Assembly: GCA_022820675.1 (NCBI GenBank)
Contig: JAJEFC010000344.1
Span: forward strand, 1-50,109
Reading direction: 5' to 3'
Length of the DNA stretch: 50,109 nucleotides
From: Vicinamibacteria bacterium
GTDB lineage: Bacteria > Acidobacteriota > Vicinamibacteria > Vicinamibacterales > UBA8438
This document shows positions 8,450 to 16,313 of this stretch, in pieces. Below the pieces are notes generated by a model, which worked only from the letters and a program-made list of their open reading frames with translations, was not told the origin of the DNA and did no database searches. The position numbers and the translations under genes are program-made. The stretch's first letter is position 1; every line of letters begins with the position of its first letter.

Positions 8450-9002
8450 GCGAAGTCGTGGTGGACGGATAACGGCCGGACCATGGTTACGACGTGGCGC
8501 TTCCGGAGGAGGCTGAGTCTGAGGATGCGGCGAGCGCAAGCGCGGTGTCCGACCTGCGGGGATACCCACAACTGATAGCGACAATTGGTGTTCTGACGCC
8601 GATGCACCGAATCTCACCCCACCAGGGATCGCCGACGGAGACCCCGAGGTGGCCTGGACCCTTGGCGGCCTCCTTAACGGTCCGGTGACCCAAGGGGTCA
8701 GCCGATGGCCATGCCCCTGTTTCCTGCCTGTGGCAGTCTGCTTACGGGCACTCCGCCCGGCCTGCCCGGCTGCTTCGTTCCAAGCTTGACGATGACTCCC
8801 TCTGATGGCAAGCTTGACGATGACTCCCTCTGATGGATGGGGTCGCGTAGCCAGAGGAGACCGCGCGAAATGACGGGTACCTTCGTGTGAAGAGGTCGGT
8901 TGTCGCCCCGCGCAAAGGCGTGGCTCAAGCGCACGTTCTCCGGGTTTTGCCGATGCTGCGGACCACTCCGTCAAGTTTAGAGGCGCCGAAGGAGTGAATG
9001 CA
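8450..9002. other. 550 bp non-coding stretch with small hairpins
   Basis: No supported gene. The segment 8640-8840 has a run of short inverted repeats, for example TGACCC-AAG-GGGTCA at 8686-8700 and CTGCC-TGT-GGCAG near 8729-8741, read on either strand, followed by the 28-bp tandem duplication. It immediately precedes the low-GC nuclease gene. It may be the boundary of an acquired segment or a structured RNA, but nothing here identifies it as a known element. Confidence 0.45.
8781..8836. repeat. perfect tandem duplication of 28 bp
   Basis: The 28-mer starting CAAGCTTGACGATGACTCCC and ending CTCTGATGG occurs twice with no gap, at 8781-8808 and 8809-8836, with no mismatch. The absence of divergence points to a recent event. 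It lies about 170 bp upstream of the OLD-type nuclease. Confidence 0.95.
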
Positions 9003-10730
9003 GTGATCGTTGACTCCATACACTTCAGGGGACATCGCTGTTTCAAGAGCGACTGGTCAGGATTCGATACCGTCAAGCCGATCAACGTCATCATCGGCCG
9101 AAATAACTCTGGAAAGTCTCATCTATTGGATTTAGTAGAAGCTCTATGCGACGACACCGTAGAAAAAAACAGTTGGCAATTGCGTTGCCGCGGCGTGCTG
9201 GATGAAGAATCTCTAAGGGTTCAGTTCCCGGAAAGCCGGTCCCTTGGCGAACTCCAGGGGAATCACTGGCATGATCATGGGCGTCATTTTGTCAATGTAG
9301 AAATGACGTGGAATACTGATACAAGCGGTGAGCTCCTCGGTGACCCGGTATTCCCTGAGGACTTCCAGATGCAATCTCGGTTCGGTGTACGGTCTACCCA
9401 GGCGAGACTTTCGGAGATTCGAGCAGTTGTTCGGAACAAGACCCACCGCCTCACCGGCAAGTCGTTCCGCAGACTGTTTGCGGATCGGGATATCGAGACT
9501 GAATCGTCAGCCGTTGAGCTGTCGCTGGAGCCCGATGGTCGTGGAGCGTCAAATATAATACGACGGTTCATCAATACATCCAACGAGAAATATCCACGGG
9601 AAGTTGTGCAGCGGGACTTGTTGGAGGCGGTGAGCGCGATTTTTGGAAACGATGGCCAATTCACGGAGATCCAAGTCAAAGAGCACGACGAAGGGACGGG
9701 TGGGAAAGCAAATCACTGGGAAATATACCTTGGGGAGAAGAAGAAGGGATTGATCCCTCTTAGTCGCTCGGGAAGCGGTCTAAAGACCGTTCTTCTTGTT
9801 CTCTTGAATCTACTGGTTGTTCCAAGAATTGAAGAGAAAGAGAGATCTCAATTCGTATTTGCGTTCGAAGAGCTCGAAAACAACCTCCATCCAGCCCTGT
9901 TGCGACGACTCTTCCGCTATCTCGAAGAATATGCTGTCAACGAGAAAACTGAGATCTTTCTTACGACCCACTCAAGTACGGCTCTGGATTGCTTTGGGAC
10001 GTCCGAGTGTGCGCAGATCATCCACGTTGCACATAACGGCGAGGAGGCCCGGGCGGCGGTGGTGTCAGCCCATTTTGATCGCCTCGGCGTGGTTGCAGAG
10101 TTGGGAGCGAGGCCGTCGGATCTGCTGCAGGCGAATGGGGTGATTTGGGTGGAGGGGCCGTCGGATCGTGTCTATCTCGACCGGTGGATTGAGTTTTGCT
10201 CGGATGGCGAGTTGCGGGAAGGTAGGGACTATCAATGCGCGTTCTATGGTGGATCGATTCTCGCACGGACGCAGTTCGCGGCGCCTGAGGAAGCGAACCC
10301 CGAATGGGCTAATCTGCTAAGAGTTAATCCCAATGTTGTCGTTGTATGCGACGGGGACCGACCGTCGAAAAATGGTAGTCTAAAGACCAGAGTTAGGAGG
10401 ATTCGGGCGGAAGTCGAGAAAGTCAAAGGAGCGCATATCTGGATAACTCGCGCGAGAGAAATCGAGAATTATATTCCGGGTTTCGTGCTTGGGAGGAGCT
10501 TGGGTCTGACGACGATTCCAGACCCGGGGCAGTATGAGCATTTCTTTCCACGAAGACGAATGAGAACGAAGTCGTATGTCGAAACATACATGAGACAGAA
10601 GAATGTGGACAAGGTGGACTTGGCTATCAGAACGGCGCGACATATGACGAAGAAGTTGATGGTGATGCGATTCGACTGGAAGGAGGAAATGAAGAGGATC
10701 GTGGATCGTATACGAGCGTGGCGCGGTTAA
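9003..10730 (+). CDS. OLD-family ATPase / TOPRIM endonuclease
   Basis: A 575-residue protein. The GTG at 9003 is chosen because AAGGAG at 8989-8994 lies 8 bp before it; the GTG at 8994 overlaps that site. The N-terminus is an SMC/ABC-like ATPase: IIGRNNSGKS Walker A (about 31-39), SRSGSGLKT signature-like motif, FAFEELENNLHP Walker B (about 287-297) and TTHSS switch. The C-terminal TOPRIM domain shows IWVEGPSD (about 381-388) and VVCDGDRP (about 446-453), the acidic residues of the nuclease site. This is the architecture of OLD (overcoming lysogenization defect) nucleases, several of which act in phage defence. No UvrD-like helicase follows, so it is not a Gabija pair; a solitary class 1 OLD is the best reading. 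Composition is near 50% GC, far below its neighbours, which indicates horizontal transfer. Confidence 0.85.
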   Translation: MIVDSIHFRGHRCFKSDWSGFDTVKPINVIIGRNNSGKSHLLDLVEALCDDTVEKNSWQLRCRGVLDEESLRVQFPESRSLGELQGNHWHDHGRHFVNVEMTWNTDTSGELLGDPVFPEDFQMQSRFGVRSTQARLSEIRAVVRNKTHRLTGKSFRRLFADRDIETESSAVELSLEPDGRGASNIIRRFINTSNEKYPREVVQRDLLEAVSAIFGNDGQFTEIQVKEHDEGTGGKANHWEIYLGEKKKGLIPLSRSGSGLKTVLLVLLNLLVVPRIEEKERSQFVFAFEELENNLHPALLRRLFRYLEEYAVNEKTEIFLTTHSSTALDCFGTSECAQIIHVAHNGEEARAAVVSAHFDRLGVVAELGARPSDLLQANGVIWVEGPSDRVYLDRWIEFCSDGELREGRDYQCAFYGGSILARTQFAAPEEANPEWANLLRVNPNVVVVCDGDRPSKNGSLKTRVRRIRAEVEKVKGAHIWITRAREIENYIPGFVLGRSLGLTTIPDPGQYEHFFPRRRMRTKSYVETYMRQKNVDKVDLAIRTARHMTKKLMVMRFDWKEEMKRIVDRIRAWRG

Positions 10731-11312
10731 TTCAGGGGCGGGGGGGGATGGACGTATTGGCGAGAGATGCCAGAGTTGTTCCTGTGGTGGCGATGGAGGG
10801 CATGTGGCCGACCAGCTATGGGGACCTCCTTTGGTGTTCGGTGCGCGCGGCACGGGCGAGAGCAACGGTAGCGGCAGGTGGCATTGGGGGATCGCCGGTC
10901 GTGTGGATGCGCTCGTTTGCGTGCGGCGACGGCGGATGCTCGGGGCGCGCGGTGCAGGAGGCAGGCGAGTTGCTCACGGCCGTGGGACAGGAGGCCGGCA
11001 GTTCACGCTAGGGCGGACGGGAGCGAGGGGATGGTGACGAGCTACAGCGCACCGCCGTTGGCGAGCTGGGCTGTCGGCCATGAGACCGTGGAAGGCACGT
11101 CGCTGGCCAGTTGCCGCGGTTCCTGGCCGCCAACCTCAGGCTGGAACGTGACCGCGGCGAACAGGGCCCCGAACCTCCATTGCTCGTGGTCGGCGAACGC
11201 GATCCGCGTAGAGACGGGGACAGCGGACGGGTGGAGCGGGTCGGACGGTATTCTCTGGAACAGGGGGCGTCGCAAAGGGGCCGAGGAGGGTGCGACCCGC
11301 GGGGAGGAGATC
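10731..11312. other. 580 bp gap without a supported gene
   Basis: High-GC again right after the OLD gene. Open frames exist on both strands but none has a credible start plus a recognisable protein. From about 11165 onward the sequence aligns with the upstream region of the PQQ gene at 13509. Shared pieces include CGAACCTCCAT, GGGTC.GACGGTAT.CT..., GAACAGG and GGCGTCGC.AA, and the GGGAGGAGATCATGCGTG start region. It is therefore the duplicated leader of the pseudogene that follows. Confidence 0.6.
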
Positions 11313-11580
11313 ATGCGTGGCGCAACCGATCGTCAGCAGTCTGGTCGTAGCGCTGTTGATGACGGTGACCTCGGGGGCGGACGTGGCCACGGCGGAGAGC
11401 TGGCCGCGGGCCGCCGGCACGGACGCCGTCGCGGCCGGAGCTCGGGGAGGCGGACGGGCTGCCCGCGGCCCTCGACGAGCCGCAACAGGCCGTGAGCTGG
11501 CGGACTATGGTCGTCGGGGCGGGAATCGCGGTGGCGGTACTGATGGTTGCGTGGTGGGGATGGGGTTGCGGCGGCGGTGA
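11313..11580 (+). pseudogene. internally deleted PQQ beta-propeller pseudogene
   Basis: The first ~85 bp match the signal-peptide end of the intact gene at 13509 (ATGCGTG-CGCAACCGATCGTC..., GTGACCTCGG, GGCC.AGA.CTGGCCG). The remainder matches its last ~170 bp (GCCACGGACGCCGTCGCG, CAGGCCGTGAGCTGGCGGAC, GATGGTTGCGTGG, GGGTTGCGGCG.CGGTGA). About 1.2 kb of propeller is missing. The junction lies near 11398-11415, with GC-rich microhomology (GCCGGC). An extra G after the third codon also shifts the frame, so it cannot encode even the short fusion. The homology extends into the leader and past the stop (GTGGCATCTGAC versus CGACATCTGAC), so this is an old duplicate of the gene 2 kb downstream. Confidence 0.85.
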
Positions 11581-11650
11581 GTGGCATCTGACGGGCGCTA
11601 TAGCATCTTCTGGTAGCTTCCTGGGGACTTAGCCGGCAGGAATGGCGACG

Positions 11651-13237
11651 ATGCGGAAGTTCAACATCGCGGGCCCCGTCGTGGCGGCGGACCACTACCA
11701 CATCCCGCCGCTCGACCGGGTGAACCTGGACTACGTGCTCGATCTGGTGCGGGACAAGACGTACTTCGTGCTCCACGCGCCGCGGCAGACGGGCAAGACG
11801 TCGGCGCTGCTCGCGTTGCGGGACCTGCTGAACGCCGCGGGCGACTACCGTTGCGTGTACGTGAGCGTCGAGGCCGTCCAGGCGCTCCGCGAGAACGTGG
11901 CGGAGGGCATGCGCGCGGTACTGGCGGAGCTGGCGCTGCAGGCGGGCGTGACGCTGGGCGACGAGTCGCTGGAGGGCATCTGGCCCGGCGTGCTGGAGCG
12001 CGTCGGGCCGGGCCAGGCGCTGCGTCAGGCCCTCCTTCGTTGGTGCATGGTCGATCCGCGGCCGCTGGTGCTCCTGATCGACGAGATCGACGCCCTGGTC
12101 GGGGACACGCTGCTGTCCGTGCTGCGTCAACTGCGCGCCGGTTACCCGGACCGGCCCGGGCGTTTTCCGCACAGCGTGGTCCTGTGCGGGGTGCGGGACG
12201 TTCGGGACTACCGCATTCATTCCTCGGCGCAGAACGCGGCGGTGCTCGGCGGCAGCGCGTTCAACGTCAAGTCCGCCTCGCTCCGCCTGGGCGACTTCAC
12301 CGAAGCGGAGACTCGGGCGCTGCTCGCCCAGCACACCGAGGAGACCGGGCAGGCGTTCACCGGCGACGCGCTGGCGGCCGTCTGGAGGCGGACGGCGGGG
12401 CAGCCGTGGCTGGTGAACGCGCTGTGTCGCGAGGCCTGCTTCGGGAGCGGCGCGGGCCGGGACCGGAGCCGCGCGATCGCGTTGGACGACATCGTCGACG
12501 CCCAGGAACGGGTGATCCTGGCCCGCGCCACCCACCTCGACGATCTGGCCGACAAGCTGCGCGAGGAGCGGGTGCGGCGGGTGGTGGCGCCGATGCTGAC
12601 GGGCGCCGCGAGTCGGGACAGCTACGCCGAGCGGGGCCGCGACGTGGAATACGCGCGCGACCTGGGCCTGTTGGCGCAGAGCGACGCGAAGCGCATCGCC
12701 AACCCCATCTACGCGGAGGTGATTCCGCGCGAGCTGACCTTCGTGACCCAGGACGACATCGAGGCGGAGACGGCGTGGTACGTGGGTCCGGGCGGGGACC
12801 TGGACGTGGACGGGCTGCTGGCGGCGTTCCAGCAGTTCTTCCGTGAGCACTCGGAGCACTGGACGCAGCGTTTCGACCGCTATCGGGAGGCCGGCCCGCA
12901 GCTTCTGCTGCAGGCCTATCTGCAGAAGGTGGTGAACGGCGGCGGCCGCATCGAGCGCGAGTACGCTCTGGGCCGCGGACGCGTCGACCTGCTGATCCTG
13001 TGGCCGCAGGGGAATCGCACCCGGCGGTTCGTCGTCGAATGCAAGGTGCGCGGCAACGGGCTGGAGCGCACCATCCGCCAGGGCGTCGAGCAGACGCGGG
13101 GCTACATGGACTGCTGCGGCGCCGAGTCGGGCCACCTCATCGTCTTCGACCGCTCGCAGGAAAGGACCTGGGCGGAGAAGATCTTCCGCCGCGAGCCGGC
13201 CGCAGGCGGCGCGCCCGTCACTGTCTGGGGCATGTGA
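11651..13237 (+). CDS. AAA ATPase fused to C-terminal PD-(D/E)XK nuclease (paralog B)
   Basis: A 528-residue protein. The ATG at 11651 is preferred over 11642 because AGGA at 11638-11641 is then 9 bp away and the start aligns with paralog A. Domain order is the same: DHYHIPPLDRVNLD at the N-terminus, Walker A HAPRQTGKTS (about 42-51), Walker B LVLLIDEIDALVGD, a conserved VVLCGVRDVRDYRIHS stretch, then GRGRVDLLILWPQ and RFVVECKV of the nuclease core. The regions around the P-loop, CGVRDVRDYR, LGDFTEAETRALLAQHTEE and the nuclease are nearly identical to paralog A, while the middle (about 290-340) diverges. It is flanked by a PQQ pseudogene and an intact PQQ gene on the same strand. No partner protein is evident, and the biological role is not established. 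Confidence 0.85.
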   Translation: MRKFNIAGPVVAADHYHIPPLDRVNLDYVLDLVRDKTYFVLHAPRQTGKTSALLALRDLLNAAGDYRCVYVSVEAVQALRENVAEGMRAVLAELALQAGVTLGDESLEGIWPGVLERVGPGQALRQALLRWCMVDPRPLVLLIDEIDALVGDTLLSVLRQLRAGYPDRPGRFPHSVVLCGVRDVRDYRIHSSAQNAAVLGGSAFNVKSASLRLGDFTEAETRALLAQHTEETGQAFTGDALAAVWRRTAGQPWLVNALCREACFGSGAGRDRSRAIALDDIVDAQERVILARATHLDDLADKLREERVRRVVAPMLTGAASRDSYAERGRDVEYARDLGLLAQSDAKRIANPIYAEVIPRELTFVTQDDIEAETAWYVGPGGDLDVDGLLAAFQQFFREHSEHWTQRFDRYREAGPQLLLQAYLQKVVNGGGRIEREYALGRGRVDLLILWPQGNRTRRFVVECKVRGNGLERTIRQGVEQTRGYMDCCGAESGHLIVFDRSQERTWAEKIFRREPAAGGAPVTVWGM

Positions 13238-13508
13238 GGGATCCCCGAATCGCCGCCGGCGAGATCGCCATACGCCAGCGACGCCGTCGAGCGCATCACC
13301 GGCCCGCCTCGCCGATGTCCCTCCGTGCCTACCGGTGGGCCAGGGCCTGACCTCCCCCTGCCCGCAGGCCCGAACCTCCATCGCCGGCGTCGGTGAGCTG
13401 CGGCCCGCGGAGCGTCGGGAACAGCGGGCCGGTGGAACGGGTCGAAACGGTATGCTGTAGAACAGGAGGCGTCGCGAAAGGCCGGGAGGATACCCGCGGG
13501 AGGAGATC

Positions 13509-14975
13509 ATGCGTGCGCAACCGATCGTCGCCGGTCCGGCCGTGGTGCTGCTGGTGACCGTGACCTCGGCCGCCGGCGTCGCCAGGGCCGAGAACTGGCC
13601 GGCATGGCGCGGGCCGACCGGGGACGGCGTCAGCACCGAGACCGGCCTGCCGGTGGAGTGGGACACGGAGCGGAACATCGCGTGGAGGCTCCCCATGCCC
13701 GCCTGGTCCGGCTCGACCCCCATCGTCTGGGGCGATCGGATCCTCCTGAACGTCGCGGTCGACGATGACGACATCGAGCTGTGGTGCCTCGACCGGGACA
13801 CCGGCGAGCCGATCTGGCAGCGGCACCTGAGTGACGGGAACCGCCGCCTGCGCAAGCAGAACATGTCGTCGCCGTCCCCCGTGACCGACGGCGAGCACGT
13901 CTGGGTGATGACGGGCACGGGCATCCTCAAGGCCTTCGATGTCGACGGCAACGAGCTGTGGATGCGCGACATCCCGGCTTCCTACGGCCCGTTCGGGTTG
14001 AACTGGGGCTACGCCTCGTCGCCGCTGCTGCACGGCGGAGCCCTCTTCGTGCAGGTGCTGCACGGGATGCGGACGGACGACCCGTCTTACGTCCTGCGCA
14101 TCGATGCGCTCAGCGGCGAGACGGTCTGGCGGGTCGAGCGGCCGACGCTGGCCGTGCGGGAGTCTCCGGACTCGTACTCGACGCCGGCGCTGCTCGAGTA
14201 CGACGGGACGACGGAGATCGTGATCACGGGCGGGGATGCCGTGACCGGGCACGACCCCGAGACCGGCCAGGAGCTGTGGCGGGCCGACGGACTGAACCCC
14301 ACGCGGCAGCGCGACTACCGCATCGTGGCCTCGCCGGTCGTGCACGACGGGGTGATCTACGCCCCGACCCGGGTCCGGCCGCTGCTGGCGCTGCGGCCCG
14401 GCGGGCGGGGCGACGTGCTGGACACCCACGTCGTCTGGTCGTCGGACGACGGGCCGGACGTGCCGACGCCGGTGACCGACGGCGAGTACTTCTACGTGGT
14501 CAACGACCGCGGCATCGTCTACGTGACCGACGCCAAGACCGGCGCGCCGGTCTACGGACCCGAGCGCATTCGCCGGGGCACCTACAGCGCGTCGCCGGTG
14601 CTGGCCGACGGGAAGATCTACGTCACCAACGAGAACGGCATGACCACCGTCCTCAGGGCCGGACCCGAGTTCGAGGTGCTGGCGGAGAACGACTTCGACG
14701 ACTACGTCCTCAGCTCGCCCGCGGTGTCCGAGGGACAGTTGTTCATCCGCACCACCGGCCATCTCTATGCCATCGGGGACCGCCGCCCGCCGGCCGCCGC
14801 CACGGACGACGTCGCGGCCGAAGCGGCCGCGGCGGCGGACGAGCCGCCTGCCCCCCTCGAAGAGCCCCAGCAGGCCGTGAGCTGGCGGACCATGGTCATC
14901 GGCGCGGGAATCGCGCTGGCCGTACTGGCCGTATCGATGGTTGCGTGGCGGCGATGGGGGTTGCGGCGTCGGTGA
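13509..14975 (+). CDS. PQQ-type beta-propeller with C-terminal membrane anchor
   Basis: A 488-residue protein with a GGGAGGAG ribosome site immediately upstream and a signal peptide (MRAQPIVAGPAVV..., cut near GVARA). The mature part begins ENWPAWRGPTGDGVS, the hallmark of the exported 'WP.WRGP' PQQ-like propeller family (BamB-like, DUF-type), followed by blades with TGEPIW, LSGETVW and TGQELW. Residues about 430-450 are Ala/Pro-rich. A single helix (about 457-480) ending WRRWGLRRR gives a C-terminal anchor with an arginine-rich tail, so the propeller would sit in the periplasm tethered to the inner membrane. It is related to the protein at 37652-38986. The intact gene is the likely parent of the pseudogene at 11313. 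Confidence 0.85.
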   Translation: MRAQPIVAGPAVVLLVTVTSAAGVARAENWPAWRGPTGDGVSTETGLPVEWDTERNIAWRLPMPAWSGSTPIVWGDRILLNVAVDDDDIELWCLDRDTGEPIWQRHLSDGNRRLRKQNMSSPSPVTDGEHVWVMTGTGILKAFDVDGNELWMRDIPASYGPFGLNWGYASSPLLHGGALFVQVLHGMRTDDPSYVLRIDALSGETVWRVERPTLAVRESPDSYSTPALLEYDGTTEIVITGGDAVTGHDPETGQELWRADGLNPTRQRDYRIVASPVVHDGVIYAPTRVRPLLALRPGGRGDVLDTHVVWSSDDGPDVPTPVTDGEYFYVVNDRGIVYVTDAKTGAPVYGPERIRRGTYSASPVLADGKIYVTNENGMTTVLRAGPEFEVLAENDFDDYVLSSPAVSEGQLFIRTTGHLYAIGDRRPPAAATDDVAAEAAAAADEPPAPLEEPQQAVSWRTMVIGAGIALAVLAVSMVAWRRWGLRRR

Positions 14976-14992
14976 GCGGCTTCCGACATCTG

Positions 14993-15188
14993 ACCGGTGG
15001 CGGCAGGTCGGCCGCAGGTGCGCGGCTTTCCTGGCTGTTGTCGCGCAGTTCGCGGCGCGCCCGTGGATGCCGATGCCGTAGTAGCGCTTTACCGGTGGCG
15101 GCAGGTCGGCCGCAGGTGCGCGGCTTTCCTGGCTGTTGTCGCGCAGTTCGGCGCGCCCGTGGAATGCCGATGCCGTAGTAGCGCTGCA
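14993..15188. repeat. 98-bp tandem duplication downstream of the PQQ gene
   Basis: Unit 14993-15090 (ACCGGTGGCGGCAGGTCGG ... GTAGTAGCGCTTT) is repeated at 15091-15188 with only two single-base indels and one or two substitutions. A partial third piece (TCGGCCGCAGGTGCGCGG) follows at about 15227-15244. The pair fills the space between the propeller stop and the Uma2 gene. No gene is evident in it. Confidence 0.9.
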
Positions 15189-15415
15189 CGAGGCCCGTGA
15201 CGCGCATGGCGTCGGCCAGGGTGGCCTCGGCCGCAGGTGCGCGGCCATGCGGGCTTCACCCGCGGTGACCGCCTGCTATGATGCGAAGTGGTTGCCGTTC
15301 CCGGGCCGCCGGGAGTCCGCGCGGCAGAACGGCGCCGCCTCCAGCAAGGAGGCGCGACTCACCGGCCGAGCCGGCCGTCGCTCGCGAGGATCGGCCTCAT
15401 TCCCAGGACAGGCCC

Positions 15416-16171
15416 ATGAACCAGCCCGCAACGATGCGCACGGGGCCGCTCGGGTCGACCATCCACGTCCTGCGCGCCGACGCCGGGACCATCGCCGAGC
15501 TCGCCGCCATCGACTGGAACCGGTCGTTCAGCCGGGTCTGCCTCGACCCGGTGCGCGGGCTCGTCACCCTGATGACGCCCTCGCGCCTCCACGAGGATCT
15601 CACCGACATCTTCAGTCAACTCGTCGGCGCCGCCGCGAGCATGGTCGTCGGCGCCGCCAAGAACCTCCGCCACACCCGTCTCCGCGGACCCGACGATCCC
15701 CCCGGCACGGGCATGGAGCCCGACTGCGCGTTCTATCTGGGCGAGCGGGCCAGAGCCTACCGCGTCGCGCTCGCGGAGGGCGCGGCGGCGGCCGACGCCT
15801 TCGTCGACAGCACGCCGCTCGACCTCGTGGTCGAGGCCGAGATCACGAACGCCGACGAAGGCAAGATCGCACGTTATGCCGAGATGGGCGTACGCGAGCT
15901 CTGGCGGTTGCACGGCCGCAAGGGCACGGGAGAGCTGCGGGCCGACTTCCTCGCCCTGCGCCCCGGGAAGGCGCCGCGACGGCTCCACGCCTCGGAGGTG
16001 CTGGGCGGCCTGACCCCCGGCGACATCTGCGAAGCGGTGGACGGCGTCAGGCTCAGCGTGACGCCCGACGAGTGCAGCGAAGCCGTCGCCCGCATCGTCC
16101 GCCGCCGCCGGCGGGCCAGCGTGCGGGTGCGCGAAGAACCGCCGCCTGCCGAGCCGCGCGCTGCCGGCTGA
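15416..16171 (+). CDS. Uma2 family (DUF820) restriction-endonuclease-fold protein
   Basis: A 251-residue protein from the ATG at 15416, which follows a CAGGACAGG purine-rich site; longer upstream frames lack such a site and run through low-complexity sequence. The core matches the Uma2/DUF820 PD-(D/E)XK fold: SRLHEDLTDIFSQLV near residue 60, the metal-site Asp in GTGMEPDCAFYLG (about 99-111), then LDLVVEAEITNADEGKIARY (about 137-156) with the E-x-E/K-like pair, and YAEMGVRELWRL. Family members are multicopy in Cyanobacteria and other large genomes, and their role is unproven. The C-terminal 35 residues are Arg/Pro-rich. It lies 140 bp before a DUF4143 ATPase on the same strand. Confidence 0.8.
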   Translation: MNQPATMRTGPLGSTIHVLRADAGTIAELAAIDWNRSFSRVCLDPVRGLVTLMTPSRLHEDLTDIFSQLVGAAASMVVGAAKNLRHTRLRGPDDPPGTGMEPDCAFYLGERARAYRVALAEGAAAADAFVDSTPLDLVVEAEITNADEGKIARYAEMGVRELWRLHGRKGTGELRADFLALRPGKAPRRLHASEVLGGLTPGDICEAVDGVRLSVTPDECSEAVARIVRRRRRASVRVREEPPPAEPRAAG

Positions 16172-16313
16172 CGTTCGATCGGCCGCGACGGCCGATCCAC
16201 AGGTTCGGCGCCAACCTGAAGCGTAGGACCGCGGCGGTGTTGCGCGAAGGTCCCGCCCGACCGTCCCGTTTCTAGTGTATTCTTACCTAGTCAATGCCAT
16301 AATTACTCTCATT

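Noticed and set aside
8640..8900. Group II intron or IS end
   Set aside because: Short hairpins give that impression on the minus strand, but no reverse transcriptase, transposase, terminal inverted repeat or target duplication is visible.
9003..10730. Gabija GajA assignment
   Set aside because: ATPase-TOPRIM architecture fits, but no UvrD-like GajB gene follows; the next 900 bp hold no gene.
10718..11037. Small plus-strand genes after the OLD nuclease
   Set aside because: Frames overlap each other in several phases, lack ribosome sites and have no recognisable sequence.
11333..13972. An 879-codon minus-strand frame
   Set aside because: Antisense to the ATPase-nuclease and the propeller; composition is that of a shadow frame.
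14993..15188. CRISPR array
   Set aside because: Only two long near-identical units without unique spacers, and no cas genes; the same holds for the other tandem repeats.
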